The notes beneath the pieces are model-generated. The model saw only the letters and a program-made list of their open reading frames with translations, was not told the origin of the DNA and did no database searches. Below are positions 53,497 to 64,000 of a DNA stretch of 64,000 nucleotides, piece by piece; positions within the stretch are counted from its first letter, which is position 1, and each line of letters begins with the position of its first letter. Made by a program: the position numbers and the translations under genes. Origin of the DNA: Gadus chalcogrammus (Eukaryota; Chordata; Actinopteri; Gadiformes; Gadidae); NCBI RefSeq assembly GCF_026213295.1, contig NC_079415.1, positions 28,683,681-28,747,680 on the forward strand. Reading direction: 5' to 3'.

Positions 53497-54279
53497 TCTC
53501 CTTCCCTCCCTACCTTCCTTGCTGCATGGTGGGATTGTGGTCTCTATAGACTGAGTGAGTGACTTTCAAACGGTTGTATCCTTTGTGTCTGTATTTTTCC
53601 TTGTCAGTGTGTAAATACAGTGGGTCTAGGGAGGGTTTTGTGATCTTTGCCGCCAGACAGCAATTGCTGGGCAGCATTTCTGTTTGGTCACAATGACAGA
53701 GATGACCAAACTCAGAGGTCGTGTGCCTTGGTAGAGAACAGTCTGTCAAAAACATGGAATTGAAAATCAAAGACTATTTTTAAAACAAACAATTGATTGT
53801 TAAGTCAGTAAACCCCCTAATGGGGGTTAAAGAAAAGGGGTCTTCTCTGACCAAGAGATCTACAGGTTGAAGAAAATCAGGGAACTGAATGATGATGGCG
53901 GTGAAAAGATAATCTGCATCCTAGTGAATTTTTATGGACGTGAATAACAAAATAAGAAGCAGACAGAAAATCTGTTTGAAAAATAATTTGTGTTCCTAAA
54001 ACATGTGTATCTAAAACATAGACATATCCATTGACATACAATAGCTTTATATTTCGATGTGTGTTGCAATAACCCTGCAACATTTTGACTTGAAGCAGGG
54101 CTGATCGCTCAGCCCTGCTTTGATAAAAAAAATAAAAGATATCTCTCCCATAACTTACACACTTATAACTCACACACTCATTACTCGCACAGACATAACT
54201 CAGACACTCATAATTCACCAGTGAATTTTAGTTTTTAGTGTTTAGTGTTTTCTTTACTATTATATTGATGGGTTGGTAC
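53497..54279. other. 3' flank of TRIM copy 2, no further gene
   Basis: Contains AATAAA at 54131-54136, rather far (about 640 bases) from the stop codon, and short 'ACTCA.AA.TCACAC' repeats near 54170-54225. Confidence 0.4.
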
Positions 54280-56108
54280 TTAAAGGTTGGGTACGCGATT
54301 TGCGAAACGCCAGCAGATTTTGAAAATACACAACTCAAATGGTCCTACCCCCTCCCCTTCAACGCTGACTCTGACTCCCCCCATTCCAAGTACCTGGACG
54401 CGCAATCATGCACGAGCGCGAACAGAGATGCGCGAGAGCGAGCCAGGCTAGCGTAGGTTTTCGTTTAACAACATGGCACTACATTCAGCTGTAAATTGCA
54501 CCCAGTACCGCGGGAAGTAGGGGTTTTGGGGGTGCTGCAACACCCCCTGTCCGAGGCCCTGTCTTATCACAGAAAACGATCATTTCTAAAAACCAAAGTG
54601 GAGATTTCTGAAAACGCCGGTTATGTGTTGTCGTATCAACGGGGAGAAACGGGATTTTAGGTTCTGAAGCGTCACATTATGCACCAGGAAATGCTTAACG
54701 TCATGTGAGCATCCGCTGTACCGTATTGGTCCGAATATAAACACAAACCCCATTGTAATACGACCTATATTTGGAAAAAAGATTTGAAGCCCAGATCTTG
54801 ATTTCATGAATAAATAAATTGTATTAATTGAAATAATATACGAAAATAAAAAGGCATAGAATAAAACACTGCATTGCCACTAAACAGTAGTGCAAATAGG
54901 CCGTACTGATGTGTACACCAAAGACTTCCTGACACTCCTCTGCCCCGCTGTGTTCGCTCTGGCTGTGGTCGCTCCGAACTGTTTCGGCCCGTGGCAAAGC
55001 GAGTCATCCTCGCTGCTGTCCAAGGCATGTTGAGACGCAGCATTTATTTAATGCTCATATGTCCTAGTGCTGAAAAAAGGTTATATGAAAAAGTGTGAGG
55101 GTAGCGGTGGTGCGCTAAACTTGTTCTGTGAGCAGCTGGATGTGAACCATGGTGTGAAGGAAGTGAACACAACGATCGATTTTCAACTGTGCGCGCATGC
55201 ACTGGTGTAATTGAGCTGCGCTGCTATATATCTTTTTTTATCAATGTGACGAGTTGCGAGTCTAGTGCAGGCCGGGTTTTTTTTTCCAGCACCCCCTGCT
55301 GAGAATACGTTCTCGCGGCTATGGTTGCACCAGATGTTATAAACATTAAACGGTCACATAAATCAATACTATTTTTAGAAAATGTATGTTTGTTTCATAT
55401 AATTGTATTGGAAGTCCTGGTTTTCACTAGGGTTGCCGCGGTGTGGACATTTTCACACCGAGTAATAGCCTACACTCGTCTCAACACCGGTATTACCGAG
55501 TATAAACGGTATAAACTTTGAAACTAGGTCAACCGCCACACAAGCATCGGTTTAGACCCTTCTCGTCCTTCAGTTGCCGCCAACGTTCAAAAGCAGCGCC
55601 TAGGATTATTCTTGATTTCAGTTTTTCTCTTTCAGCGTTTTTATTATCAATTACTCTCTGAAAAAGAGTTTTCCTTCTCTTTGCTGGTGGTGGTGGTGGT
55701 GGTGGGGATTGTGGCGTCTTGTCTGCCATGGAAATGGTCTTCTACTGCTAGGTCCAAATGTGGATTAACTAGTTCCAGTAGATACCGCAGGATAACAACA
55801 AACAGGAGCTTGCTCTGGGTCACGAGCTCTGGGTCACGAGTACTGCACGAAGGGGTCGCGCGCGGGGGAGGGGGGGAGGGGGAGTGCAGTACGACCGTTT
55901 GATTGACGTACTTACTGTCCAATGAAACTCGGTGGCAATGGATATGATTGGCTGGAGTTTTTCGAGCCCTGCACGTTCCACAGATGATTGACAAGTTTAA
56001 TTTTCATGTCAGTACTTCTAACTCAGTGGCTGTAAGCGGGTTATGATAAGGATTTCAAGTAATTTTGCAAAAATGGCCAAAAAGGCAAATCACCTATGCA
56101 ACCTTTAA
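54280..56108. mobile_element. TTAA-flanked DNA element, family 2, copy 2 (1,829 bp)
   Basis: Same length and, in every stretch compared, same sequence as 15971-17799. All small open frames translate identically, and the offset is 38,309 throughout. TTAA at both ends. Inserted in non-coding DNA downstream of TRIM copy 2. Confidence 0.92.
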
Positions 56109-57780
56109 GCCCAGAGCAACATAAAGTCATAGCAAAGACTATTAAATAATGGAGAAGCCTTTTTTCTGGGTGCCTGGCTGGCTCGTTGCTCTGTACCTGC
56201 CCTCTGGGAGGGGGGCGGGGTCAAGAGGCCAGCCGCCTGAATCTGACCGGACCCCGAGACGAAGAAAAAGATTAATGACACTGCATCGGAATTATGTCCA
56301 AAAGACTGAAGCCATCCGGCGCCCAAGGAAGGAAAAGAAGGAAAGAAGAGGAGGAAAAACGTGAAAAAGATAGAGGTACAGTAATGTCAATGTGATGAAG
56401 TGCATGAAATTAATAGTTTAATGTATCGTAGTTACCGTTGTTGGAGCAGAGTGTTAGCTTTCTAGCTTACTTCGGACGATAGCAACATTGTTTAATGATC
56501 AATAAATAGCCGAGTCGACGTGTGTTAATGTTACTCCACCGAGTCGATTCATCAGGGACGTTTGGAAACTTAACGTTAGGCCTGTTCAGGTGTTATTTAA
56601 AGGTGTCTTTCCTGCTTGTGTGTCAGTTAAAATGCTTTTAGTTGTCCATCCCCTTTGTAATAGGGTGGTTGTAAGCATTTGGTTTTATGTGTCACAGTTT
56701 ATGTTTGTTAAAGTTTACATCAGTGTTAAAGTGCAGTTAAAGTGTATTACTGTTAATATTGCATACCTTAGCTTTCACATATCATTCATAGGCTATCTAT
56801 ACATATGTATTCATTTCACTGCACTTTACTGGTTTTCGCACTGTGGTTAGACTGAATTGCATTGCAATGACAATAAAGTTGAATGAATCTCATCACATTT
56901 TCATTATTAGTCTATATTAGTCTCATGTATAGCACACCAAGAATCTGTTTTTTAATTAAAATGTAACATGCAGTCGTCACATATACTTCTCTTCTCTCTT
57001 CAGATGCACTTTTAAAATATTTCAGTACCACCCCCAGTGACACAGCATCAGGTTCTGCTGTCCTGTCTACCTCTGCACAGCTTCAGTTGAGTGCTTGTTT
57101 AATCTCTGGTTAGAACCAAACTAGATAAACCATACTACATTTAATTGTATTTACAATAATTTGAATCTGAACTCTTTCTATTATTTTGCTTATGAATGCC
57201 TTTAGTAAACATCATGCATTTCTTTGCAGTATTTTGTGCATACCTTATTGTATGAGTGATTCATTGTCACTTGTTTGGCAAGACTTTTTTTTACGGCAAA
57301 GTGTTTAATTATTAAAAGTTCTAACCTCTGCAGTATTTTGTGCATACCATATTGTATTTATGATTCATTGCTTGTTACTTGGTTTGTAATACGTTTCTTG
57401 TGTTTAATTTTCTATCTAAAATCAAAGAGTCTCAAAGACAAAGCTTTGTAGCTTCTCTGAGTTTATGAACATTGGTAGTCGAATTTATCGTGCGATCCAA
57501 AGGGGTAGGGGGCGCCAGCAAAGATCTTGTCTAGGGCGCCAAATTGGTCGGGGCCGGCCCCATGTATTATAGTTTACAGGTTGTTCCAAAAACGCAGGCC
57601 GACTTCAGAATCAGTGACAACGGCAATTAAGAACTTTCAAACACACGAAAATATACAATTTCATACAGTTTCACAGTCTGTGATATAAACCAGTCAAAGC
57701 GGAGTGAATTGGAAATATAGACCTCTGGCTTTGCTATAGTAGAGCTTGCACTGTTTCAGGCACTATTGCACACCCTGTTG
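56109..57780. other. Intergenic, no gene seen
   Basis: AT-rich with a 'TGCAATGACAATAAAGTTGAATGAATC' segment near 56860, reminiscent of a retroposon 3' end, and a diverged duplication of 'GCAGTATTTTGTGCATACC.TATTGTAT' (57227 and 57332). Coding evidence is absent. Confidence 0.4.
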
Positions 57781-57799
57781 GTAAAAGTTGGTCTCACAC

Positions 57800-57933
<134 letters not shown>

Positions 57934-58169
57934 GCACACACAAACACGCGCACACTTAATATTCATATCTTAATAATCTTAATCCGATTTTAATCATTGC
58001 ATTACGATACACATATGATGGTAGTTTATTGAAGTAAGGCTTGGTTGTCAAAATTTGATTTCATTTCGGGTGTTAACACAGTTAGAACATGTTAAAGTAA
58101 ACTTGAAGTCGGAGTTCCACCCGGACCGTTTAGCCAAAGTCTACTACTCCGACTCTGTAATCCGACTCC

Positions 58170-59038
58170 GTAGGGAGAGCCGGGGCGATTGAAACACGGG
58201 ACGATTGAAACACAGCGATTTCCTCAAAAACCATGCAAGGCTTTCACGTCAAATTCCGTCACTACGTTCAGCAAGCAAGACTGACCAACCCCGCGTGTAA
58301 TGACGTCCCACCGTTCAAATGTTATCCCCCGAACCTGTTTTCGAGAGTGCTAAGTAAAATCCTTCCTGCGGTAGTTTTTTTGCAATAAATAGTTGTGTTT
58401 TTTGTTTCATGCCATAATAATATGACTATACAACAGGTGAATGTTGTGTGTCAGTAGTCGCTGTCGGGACGATTGAACCACTTGTTTCAAACGCAACAGG
58501 AGTCATGTTATCCGGTTGACGTGGTAGTTTTTGTTTAAAATACATAAAAGGATGTTCAACTGTGTATCCCTAAACATGCAAATGTAGTCGTCCAAAAGAA
58601 GAAAGGTGAGTTTTAATCTAAATGTGCATCTTGACAATTACGCACAATTACGCACGGGCCAAAAATATATTTTCACTATTTATATTATGCAGAATTATGT
58701 GAAATTTTAGCAATGACGAGTACACTACTATGTTGTCCGGTATGTTGCATAAAAACAAGAGTACGGTCAATAGTTTATTTTTAAAATATGCTGTTTCATT
58801 CGTCCCGCACGTGTGTTTCAAACGTCCCGACTAGGCGGGGCGTTTGAAACAGATGTCAACTTACGTTCAAAGTTAAAAAAAAAATAGCTCGATCAAACAT
58901 ATGTATTAAATTACACTTGTAACTAAGATAACGCACATGTGAGTTGTTGATCACAGGTTGAAATTATTTGTCTGCGTAACGTCATCTTTGAAAAGACGAT
59001 TAACTGAAAAGTATTTCAATCGACCCGGCGCTCCCTAC
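58170..59038. mobile_element. MITE with GTAGGGAG(A/C)GCCGGG ends
   Basis: Left 'GTAGGGAGAGCCGGGGCGATTGAAACAC' and the reverse complement of the right end 'GTAGGGAGCGCCGGGTCGATTGAAATAC' agree at about 24 of 28 positions. Interior has several 'ACGATTGAA(A/C)CA' phrases on both strands. No coding capacity. Confidence 0.7.
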
Positions 59039-59265
59039 TTGCGGAGACCCCTCAGCAGCTCTCCGTTGGGATGTCGGATACGCAATGCAATTTGCCGCCC
59101 AATATATCTTATATGTTGACTAAAAACCATGTAGGCAGTGTTGTAAATAAACTTCCAATGCTTTTCAAAACGTATTTGTTGTTTTATCGGTCCTCAGTTG
59201 CAAAGCGACGTCAACGTCTTTGGTGGACTATTTCTCTGCTGATCAACACTGCGAATGCTGCTAAC

Positions 59266-60087
59266 CAGTGGCGGTGGGCCGTGAAATATTCACTTGAATA
59301 TATCTGCCAACTATTAATCAACTATTATCAATATGAAATAAATCAACAAAAAAGACATAGCATTTGTGTGACTGTGACATACTTGTCACTACCAGCAACC
59401 AAGTCAGGGGCGCCGGCCACGTTGAAGTCAATGTAAGCTCGCTAACTTTTTGCTGTCTATCAAGCAGAGACAGCTTTTCATTGGCGCAAGAAAATTTGCC
59501 CTCGGCTCGCACCAGTGCGCCCCAGGCCAATGGTATCGCTTTTCTTTATTGTTATCACCACATGATTGGACAATTCAGCGAATCAATCAAATAGCCTACC
59601 TCCCGCAGCATTCGCGCAACACAACTACATGAGAAGAGATAGATCGCTAACTAGCAGAGAGTTGTAACTTGTAAGCACTTTCCACCCTTTTCAGTGGAGG
59701 AATTGGACTCCCCAAGCAATGTTATACTTAAAAGGAGCAAGTAAGTTACATATTTATTTTGTCTTCGGCCTGTTGCATATAAACAAAATGAAGCAACTGT
59801 CCCATATTTCTAACTGCATTTGAGGTAGACATTGAGACTTTGAGAAAAAATGGACGCTATAGGACAGTGATCATGATTTGTTTCAATATCAGAATAACAA
59901 CAATAACAACAACAACAACATGAATACTAGGTAAATAGACAGTGGCCATCCCCAAAATGCACCAGAATACAGGAAATCAAATCTATTAAATTAAAAAGAG
60001 ATTATGGGGGGGGGGGGGGGGGGGGGACCCCAGGCCCCTTGTCTATTACTGTGCCCCATCAACATTTTTGATCACCAGACGCCACTG
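59266..60087. mobile_element. hAT-type non-autonomous element (822 bp)
   Basis: Ends CAGTGGCG and CGCCACTG; flanking 8-mers CTGCTAAC and CTGGTAAC differ at one base. Contains a (G)20 run at 60007-60026. The open frames inside (for example 59318-59530 minus) have no transposase motif. Confidence 0.75.
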
Positions 60088-60132
60088 CTGGTAACAAATA
60101 AATTGTAAAAAGACACACCGTGTGAAGTTATT

Positions 60133-60547
60133 GGTAACAATTTATAATTAGGTGCCATAATCAATTTTAAACTTGTCATTACCTAGCCCTTTGTTAATAT
60201 TTGTTAATTTTTACTAAAATATCTATTTGGCACAATTTAATAGTTTTTTCATCATTAAATAAATATTAGTTTGCATAACCCTAACCCAACCCAACCCTAA
60301 CACACGACCCTAACCCTAACACACAGCCCTAACCCGAACACACGGCCCTAACCCTAACCATAACACACGGCCCTAACCCTAACACACAATCCTAACCCTA
60401 ACCCTAACCAGCGACACTCTGTGGTCAGTGAAAAATAACTATTAACTTGCCAAATATATATTTGAGTAACAATTAACAAATATTAACAAAGAATTAGGGA
60501 ATGACTAGTTTGCTATTTTTGATGGCACCTTATTATAAAGTGTTACC
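60133..60547. mobile_element. MITE carrying telomere-like repeats
   Basis: Ends GGTAACAATTTATAATTAGGTGCCA and TGGCACCTTATTATAAAGTGTTACC are inverted repeats; further inward 'TTTGTTAATATTTGTTAA' pairs with 'TTAACAAATATTAACAAAG'. The centre holds the CCCTAA array. Confidence 0.85.
60276..60409. repeat. Interstitial telomere-like array, (CCCTAA)n with CACACGG spacers
   Basis: About 15 CCCTAA or near-CCCTAA hexamers, interrupted by 'CACACGGC' at roughly 20-base intervals. Lies exactly in the middle of a MITE, not at a chromosome end. Confidence 0.9.
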
Positions 60548-60700
60548 TATGTAGTCCTATATATCTCTTAAATTATCAATCAATAAATTCTATTGGTATT
60601 CAAAAGTAAAAATTACATTTTCTAATATAAATGAATGGCTGTAGCCGATTGTTTTCATTGAATATGAGCGCAGCGCGCATCCCCACCCCTCGCTGCTTGC

Positions 60701-61181
60701 TTAAAGAGCACCTATTATGCTTTTTCGACTTTTATGACCTATAAACGTTGTTATAATGATTTATAGTCATGTTTAACCATACTAAAGTGTCAAATAATGA
60801 CGTACATGCATTTAGACGTGTTCCCTGCTGACCGTCTGGGGTGGCTGTGCAGAGCGCTAAACACTAGGGACGCCGGTCGCGATTCACTTGTTCAAATTTC
60901 CGGGATTTACCTACGTAGAACAATCCGGATTTTCCATGTATGGTAATGCTGCAACATGCTCTTCCGGAAGGTAACCAATCACAACGGAGTGGGGTTGACA
61001 GAAGGGGGGCGAGGGGGTGGAGAAGGTCGTGTTGACAGAGAATGCTGAAAGTGCCAGATGAGAGGAAGAGTTTCACGAAAATCTACATATTTTTTTGTGC
61101 TGTGATTCGTGTCAGGTAGCTCTATAGGAGTCATTAATAAGAAATTAAGACCAGAAAAGTAGTATAATAGGAGATTGTTAA
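60701..61181. mobile_element. TTAA-flanked MITE, family 4 (481 bp)
   Basis: Left TTAA-AGAGCACCTATTATGCTTTTTC; right GTATAATAGGAGATTG-TTAA is a degenerate inverted match. No coding capacity. Confidence 0.55.
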
Positions 61182-61190
61182 TGGTATGAT

Positions 61191-61740
61191 CAGGGCTCTA
61201 AATTAACACCCGCCAACCGCCAAATGCGGGTGAAAATTCCTTTTGGCGTGTATTAAAAAAAACTCACTAGCCGGCTTGGCCGGTGATAAATGAGTAACTT
61301 TACCATCTATTTCGCGGGACGCGTGAGCACGGTTTCTATGGGAACGCATCCGTCGAGGCTGCCGTACTAGGGGAGGGGGCGTAGGTCACTCTTGGGTTGG
61401 AAAAAACGATAGACGCCGGTACAAATACAAATACAGACGCAAACACAAACAAGATGTGGCGATGGTTGGGACAGCCGGCCATCAAGAGAAAGGATATTCC
61501 TACCAAAGAGGTAGGGGAGGAGGAGGATATTGGACCTCGCGAAAAAAAAAGAAGGAAATTTAACTGTAAATGGCTAACTGGTCGTGAGTGGCTCGTGTAT
61601 GATCACGAAAACAGCGTAATGTTCTGTCAGGATTCTTTGCACGGAAAAAATGTGGCTAGTGGAAATTCTGATTGGCTGGTAACTTCAGAAACTTACCAGC
61701 CACATTGGCTGGTGATCAAAAAAGTTAATTTAGAGCCCTG
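61191..61740 (+). mobile_element. 550 bp hAT-derived element with perfect target duplication
   Basis: Ends CAGGGCTCTAAATTAAC and GTTAATTTAGAGCCCTG are perfect 17-base inverted repeats. Flanked by GGTATGAT at 61183-61190 and 61741-61748. Encodes the start of a transposase-like protein. Confidence 0.93.
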
Positions 61741-61747
61741 GGTATGA
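61397..61747 (+). CDS. Truncated hAT (ZNF862-like) transposase N-terminus
   Basis: A 116-residue frame: 'MWRWLGQPAIKRKD', an acidic/basic linker with a nuclear-localisation-like 'REKKRRKF', then 'CKWLTGREWLVYDHENSVMFCQ', the shape of the TTF-type zinc finger start in ZNF862-like hAT proteins. The catalytic domain is absent because the element ends 150 bases later; the last residues of the frame are read from the terminal repeat. It could only act as a DNA-binding fragment, if expressed. The true start may be the Met at about 61454 ('MWRW'). Confidence 0.6.
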   Translation: MEKTIDAGTNTNTDANTNKMWRWLGQPAIKRKDIPTKEVGEEEDIGPREKKRRKFNCKWLTGREWLVYDHENSVMFCQDSLHGKNVASGNSDWLVTSETYQPHWLVIKKVNLEPWV

Positions 61748-62190
61748 TCCTTGTCTATCCACACTTTATTGGTTGCAAGCATGAACCTGACCGTCAGTCA
61801 CTGCACACACGCATAGCATGCACGGAGCACACGTAGAGCACGTAGAGAGATCTTCATATCATTCTGCCCAGCAAACTTTGTAGATATAAAAAAGACGACT
61901 CCCATCGTTCACTTCAAAGAGCCGTGGCTCGTTTGCGGCCGACCTAGCACTAGCAAGCAGGCGCTGCAGACACACAGGCAGCGCGCATACACGCACCACA
62001 ACAGATCAGAACTTTACACGCAGGCAAACACGGCTTGGGTAACGCACGAAAGCGCGTTGCTATAGTCTAGTAAAGTAGTGTAGCTAGCTACTGATATTTT
62101 AAATGTAATGCGTTACTTTACTCCGTTACCCAAAAAAAGTATATCGCTACTGTAACGTGTTACTTTGTAACGCGTTACCCCCAACGCTGG

Positions 62191-62240
62191 TCTCAATTCA
62201 GGGGACGCATCCTACAAAGGATGCGGCCCCTGAATTGAGA
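62191..62240. repeat. Perfect-armed hairpin
   Basis: 'TCTCAATTCAGGGG.CGCATCCT' and 'AGGATGCG.CCCCTGAATTGAGA' flank a 4-base loop. It lies within GTAACG/CGTTAC-rich sequence (62100-62340) that looks like a diverged transposon. Confidence 0.85.
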
Positions 62241-62469
62241 CACAGCCATAGTAACGCACCGCATTTAACGTACGGTAACGGCATTGTAACGACCAAAACA
62301 GTAATTAGTTAGATTACCCCGTTACAGAAAAAAAAGTGTTATTACAAACACTGACGATGGCTGTATGATATCAGTATATACAGTATTTTGTTTCCCTGTT
62401 ATTCACACAGAAATACGGGAAACACACATTCACACACACAAACAGGGGTCCCCACACCTACAACTGGGC

Positions 62470-62660
62470 ATGAAACCAAATTCTCTCTCTCTTCTCTCTC
62501 CCTCTCCCTCCGGCTCCTTCCCTATGCCTCCTTCCCTCTCCTCTCTCTATCTCACACTTCCGCTCTCTCTCTCTCCCTTTTTCTCTTCCTCCCCTCTCTC
62601 CCATCTTCACTCTCTCCTCCCCTCTCTCTATCCCCCTCCCCCCCCTCTCTCCACTACAGT
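62470..62660. repeat. CT/CCT-rich pyrimidine tract
   Basis: Almost only C and T on the plus strand. It ends 'TCCACTACAG', which looks like a splice acceptor, but the frame after it (62661-62799) has no recognisable domain. Confidence 0.8.
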
Positions 62661-62799
62661 GAAGCAGACATTCATCAATGTGTGTTTCTATATCAACAGC
62701 ATTGGGCCTGTGTCTTCCATTCACACAGTGGAATGGCCCGTAGTTCAGAAAGGAACTGAATTCATAAATTCAAGATCAGTTGGCATCATTTATATTTGA

Positions 62800-63537
62800 C
62801 TCCCTCTCCAGGTGAAACACCCACTGTTGCAGGCATCACCTCTGATTTGCTGATTAGGCGCTGATGCGACACACCTGTCCTCTGCTTATTGAAGCTGAAC
62901 TGAAGGGGCGTTCACAGGGGAGCCGGCAGCCCTGCAGCCCCACAATGAACCAGGACTGTTGAGGGGCTCAGGGGACCCCGTTGGTTGGTTTGTTTAGACT
63001 CCTCGTCCAAAGGATCCCCAATGTCCTCTCTGAGCAGCCCAGACCTGGGCCTTCATCTCACTGGACGCTCTGGATACAAACACCTGCTAATGGTCATATT
63101 GTGAGTTATAGTTTGGCTAACATGATCTTCTTTTGTTGTAGGGGAGAGAAGGTTCAGGAACCAGACAAAATTGCCACATACAACGAGTCTTGTTTTTAAT
63201 GCGATTTAGATTTTTTCTGACACCAAAAATCTGTCAACAATTCTGTTTTTTTAAATGTTGTTTCTGATCCCATCTCATCGGTGCAAGTATTTCTTCGTGA
63301 AAAGTGTTTCACATTTGAACTTCTTTTTAAAATGGAGTGATTCCCAAATCGCCGGGGGTGATTCCCTAAACCACGTGGTTGGTGGCTTGGCCAAAGCGTG
63401 TGACGTCATCACCCAGCCAGAGATCAGCACCTTGGAGAGCGACAGCGGAATACGTCTTCCACTCTGTCTGCTGCGGTTATCCTCGACACACCAAACCAAC
63501 GCCATATACACATTGAACTAATTTAACACCTTCATGT

Positions 63538-63540
<3 letters not shown>
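62800..63540. other. No gene recognised
   Basis: Short frames only (for example 62981-63199 and 63255-63521) without domain or splice support. Confidence 0.4.

Positions 63541-63541
<1 letters not shown>

Positions 63542-63600
<59 letters not shown>
63542..63600. repeat. (GA)n microsatellite
   Basis: About 29 GA units. Confidence 0.97.
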
Positions 63601-63603
<3 letters not shown>

Positions 63604-63897
63604 GAAAGATAGTGGTGTGCGGGTAAAACGTAATCACTTGACTGAATGGACACTTTATGAGGTTAACAGCCCCATTACTATGGATCAGTAGAGGCTGCTC
63701 TACCTCCCAGGAGGTTCAGAACGCCGTTATCATCGACCCTTAAGCTTGACATTTATATATATTTACGACAATTCAAAACATTCATGTTGAAAAATCGAAA
63801 GTTATATATCTCTATTTATGTTGTAAAGACTAATCAAATTAAAAGTAAATTAACCAGTCGAGGGAGTGAATGGGAGTACCTCTCCCGCTTCCGGCTT

Positions 63898-64000
<103 letters not shown>

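Noticed and set aside
59071..59436. 121-residue open frame
   Set aside because: Spans the boundary of a hAT-type insertion at 59266, so it cannot be an old gene; no motif.
60276..60409. True chromosome end
   Set aside because: Telomere-like repeats are short, interrupted and enclosed by MITE arms, with unique sequence on both sides.
62661..62799. Possible exon after a pyrimidine tract and TACAG
   Set aside because: No recognised domain and no matching donor with coding continuation; the pyrimidine tract is probably a simple repeat.

Overview
The window reads as genomic DNA of a teleost fish. Three things point there: bloodthirsty-type TRIM genes, a class I cytokine receptor resembling the interleukin-4 receptor alpha chain, and a dense mix of fish-type mobile elements (BEL/Pao, DIRS, L2, hAT, TTAA-flanked MITEs, a tRNA-headed SINE) with long (CA)n, (GA)n and (GT)n arrays. 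Genes have spliced exons with good GT/AG junctions. No species can be named from the sequence. All calls come from reading; no database search was run.

Layout. 0-11 kb: a broken BEL/Pao pol piece; a TRIM gene (RING, two B-boxes, coiled coil) with a non-coding 5' exon and a decayed, out-of-frame B30.2 domain; a 1.4 kb TTAA-flanked element; an orphan copy of the TRIM 5' region; a BEL/Pao integrase end with its likely 3' LTR. 11-19 kb, minus strand: an almost full-length L2-type LINE, a Q-rich minisatellite, and a DUF4371/hAT transposase split by a 1.83 kb TTAA element. 19.5-24.1 kb: a large fold-back element.

25.5-47 kb is the core. It is a receptor gene with a signal-peptide exon, then three tandem copies of the same five-exon ectodomain block, then one transmembrane exon. 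Corresponding exons have identical lengths in all three copies (133, 72, 86, 140 and 136 bp). Each block enters and leaves in phase 1, so all 15 exons can be spliced into one open frame: signal peptide, 3 x 189 residues, transmembrane segment. The copies therefore look like an in-frame triplication of a D1-D2 cytokine-binding module. The cytoplasmic part is unresolved. A 4.8 kb hAT nest lies in an intron of module 1, and a 4.3 kb DIRS-based nest separates module 3 from the transmembrane exon.

47-57 kb: a 52 bp hairpin-bearing minisatellite, an LTR-like repeat region, a second TRIM gene (RING half deleted, coiled coil and a different kind of B30.2 domain intact), and the second copy of the 1.83 kb TTAA element, collinear with the first. 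57-64 kb: no convincing gene; several hAT/MITE insertions, one carrying the start of a zinc-finger transposase and another carrying telomere-like repeats.

The TRIM genes and the cytokine receptor both belong to fast-evolving immune families. The main structural theme is duplication plus transposon insertion. At least five different TTAA-flanked families are present, and two of them land inside other transposons' coding sequence.
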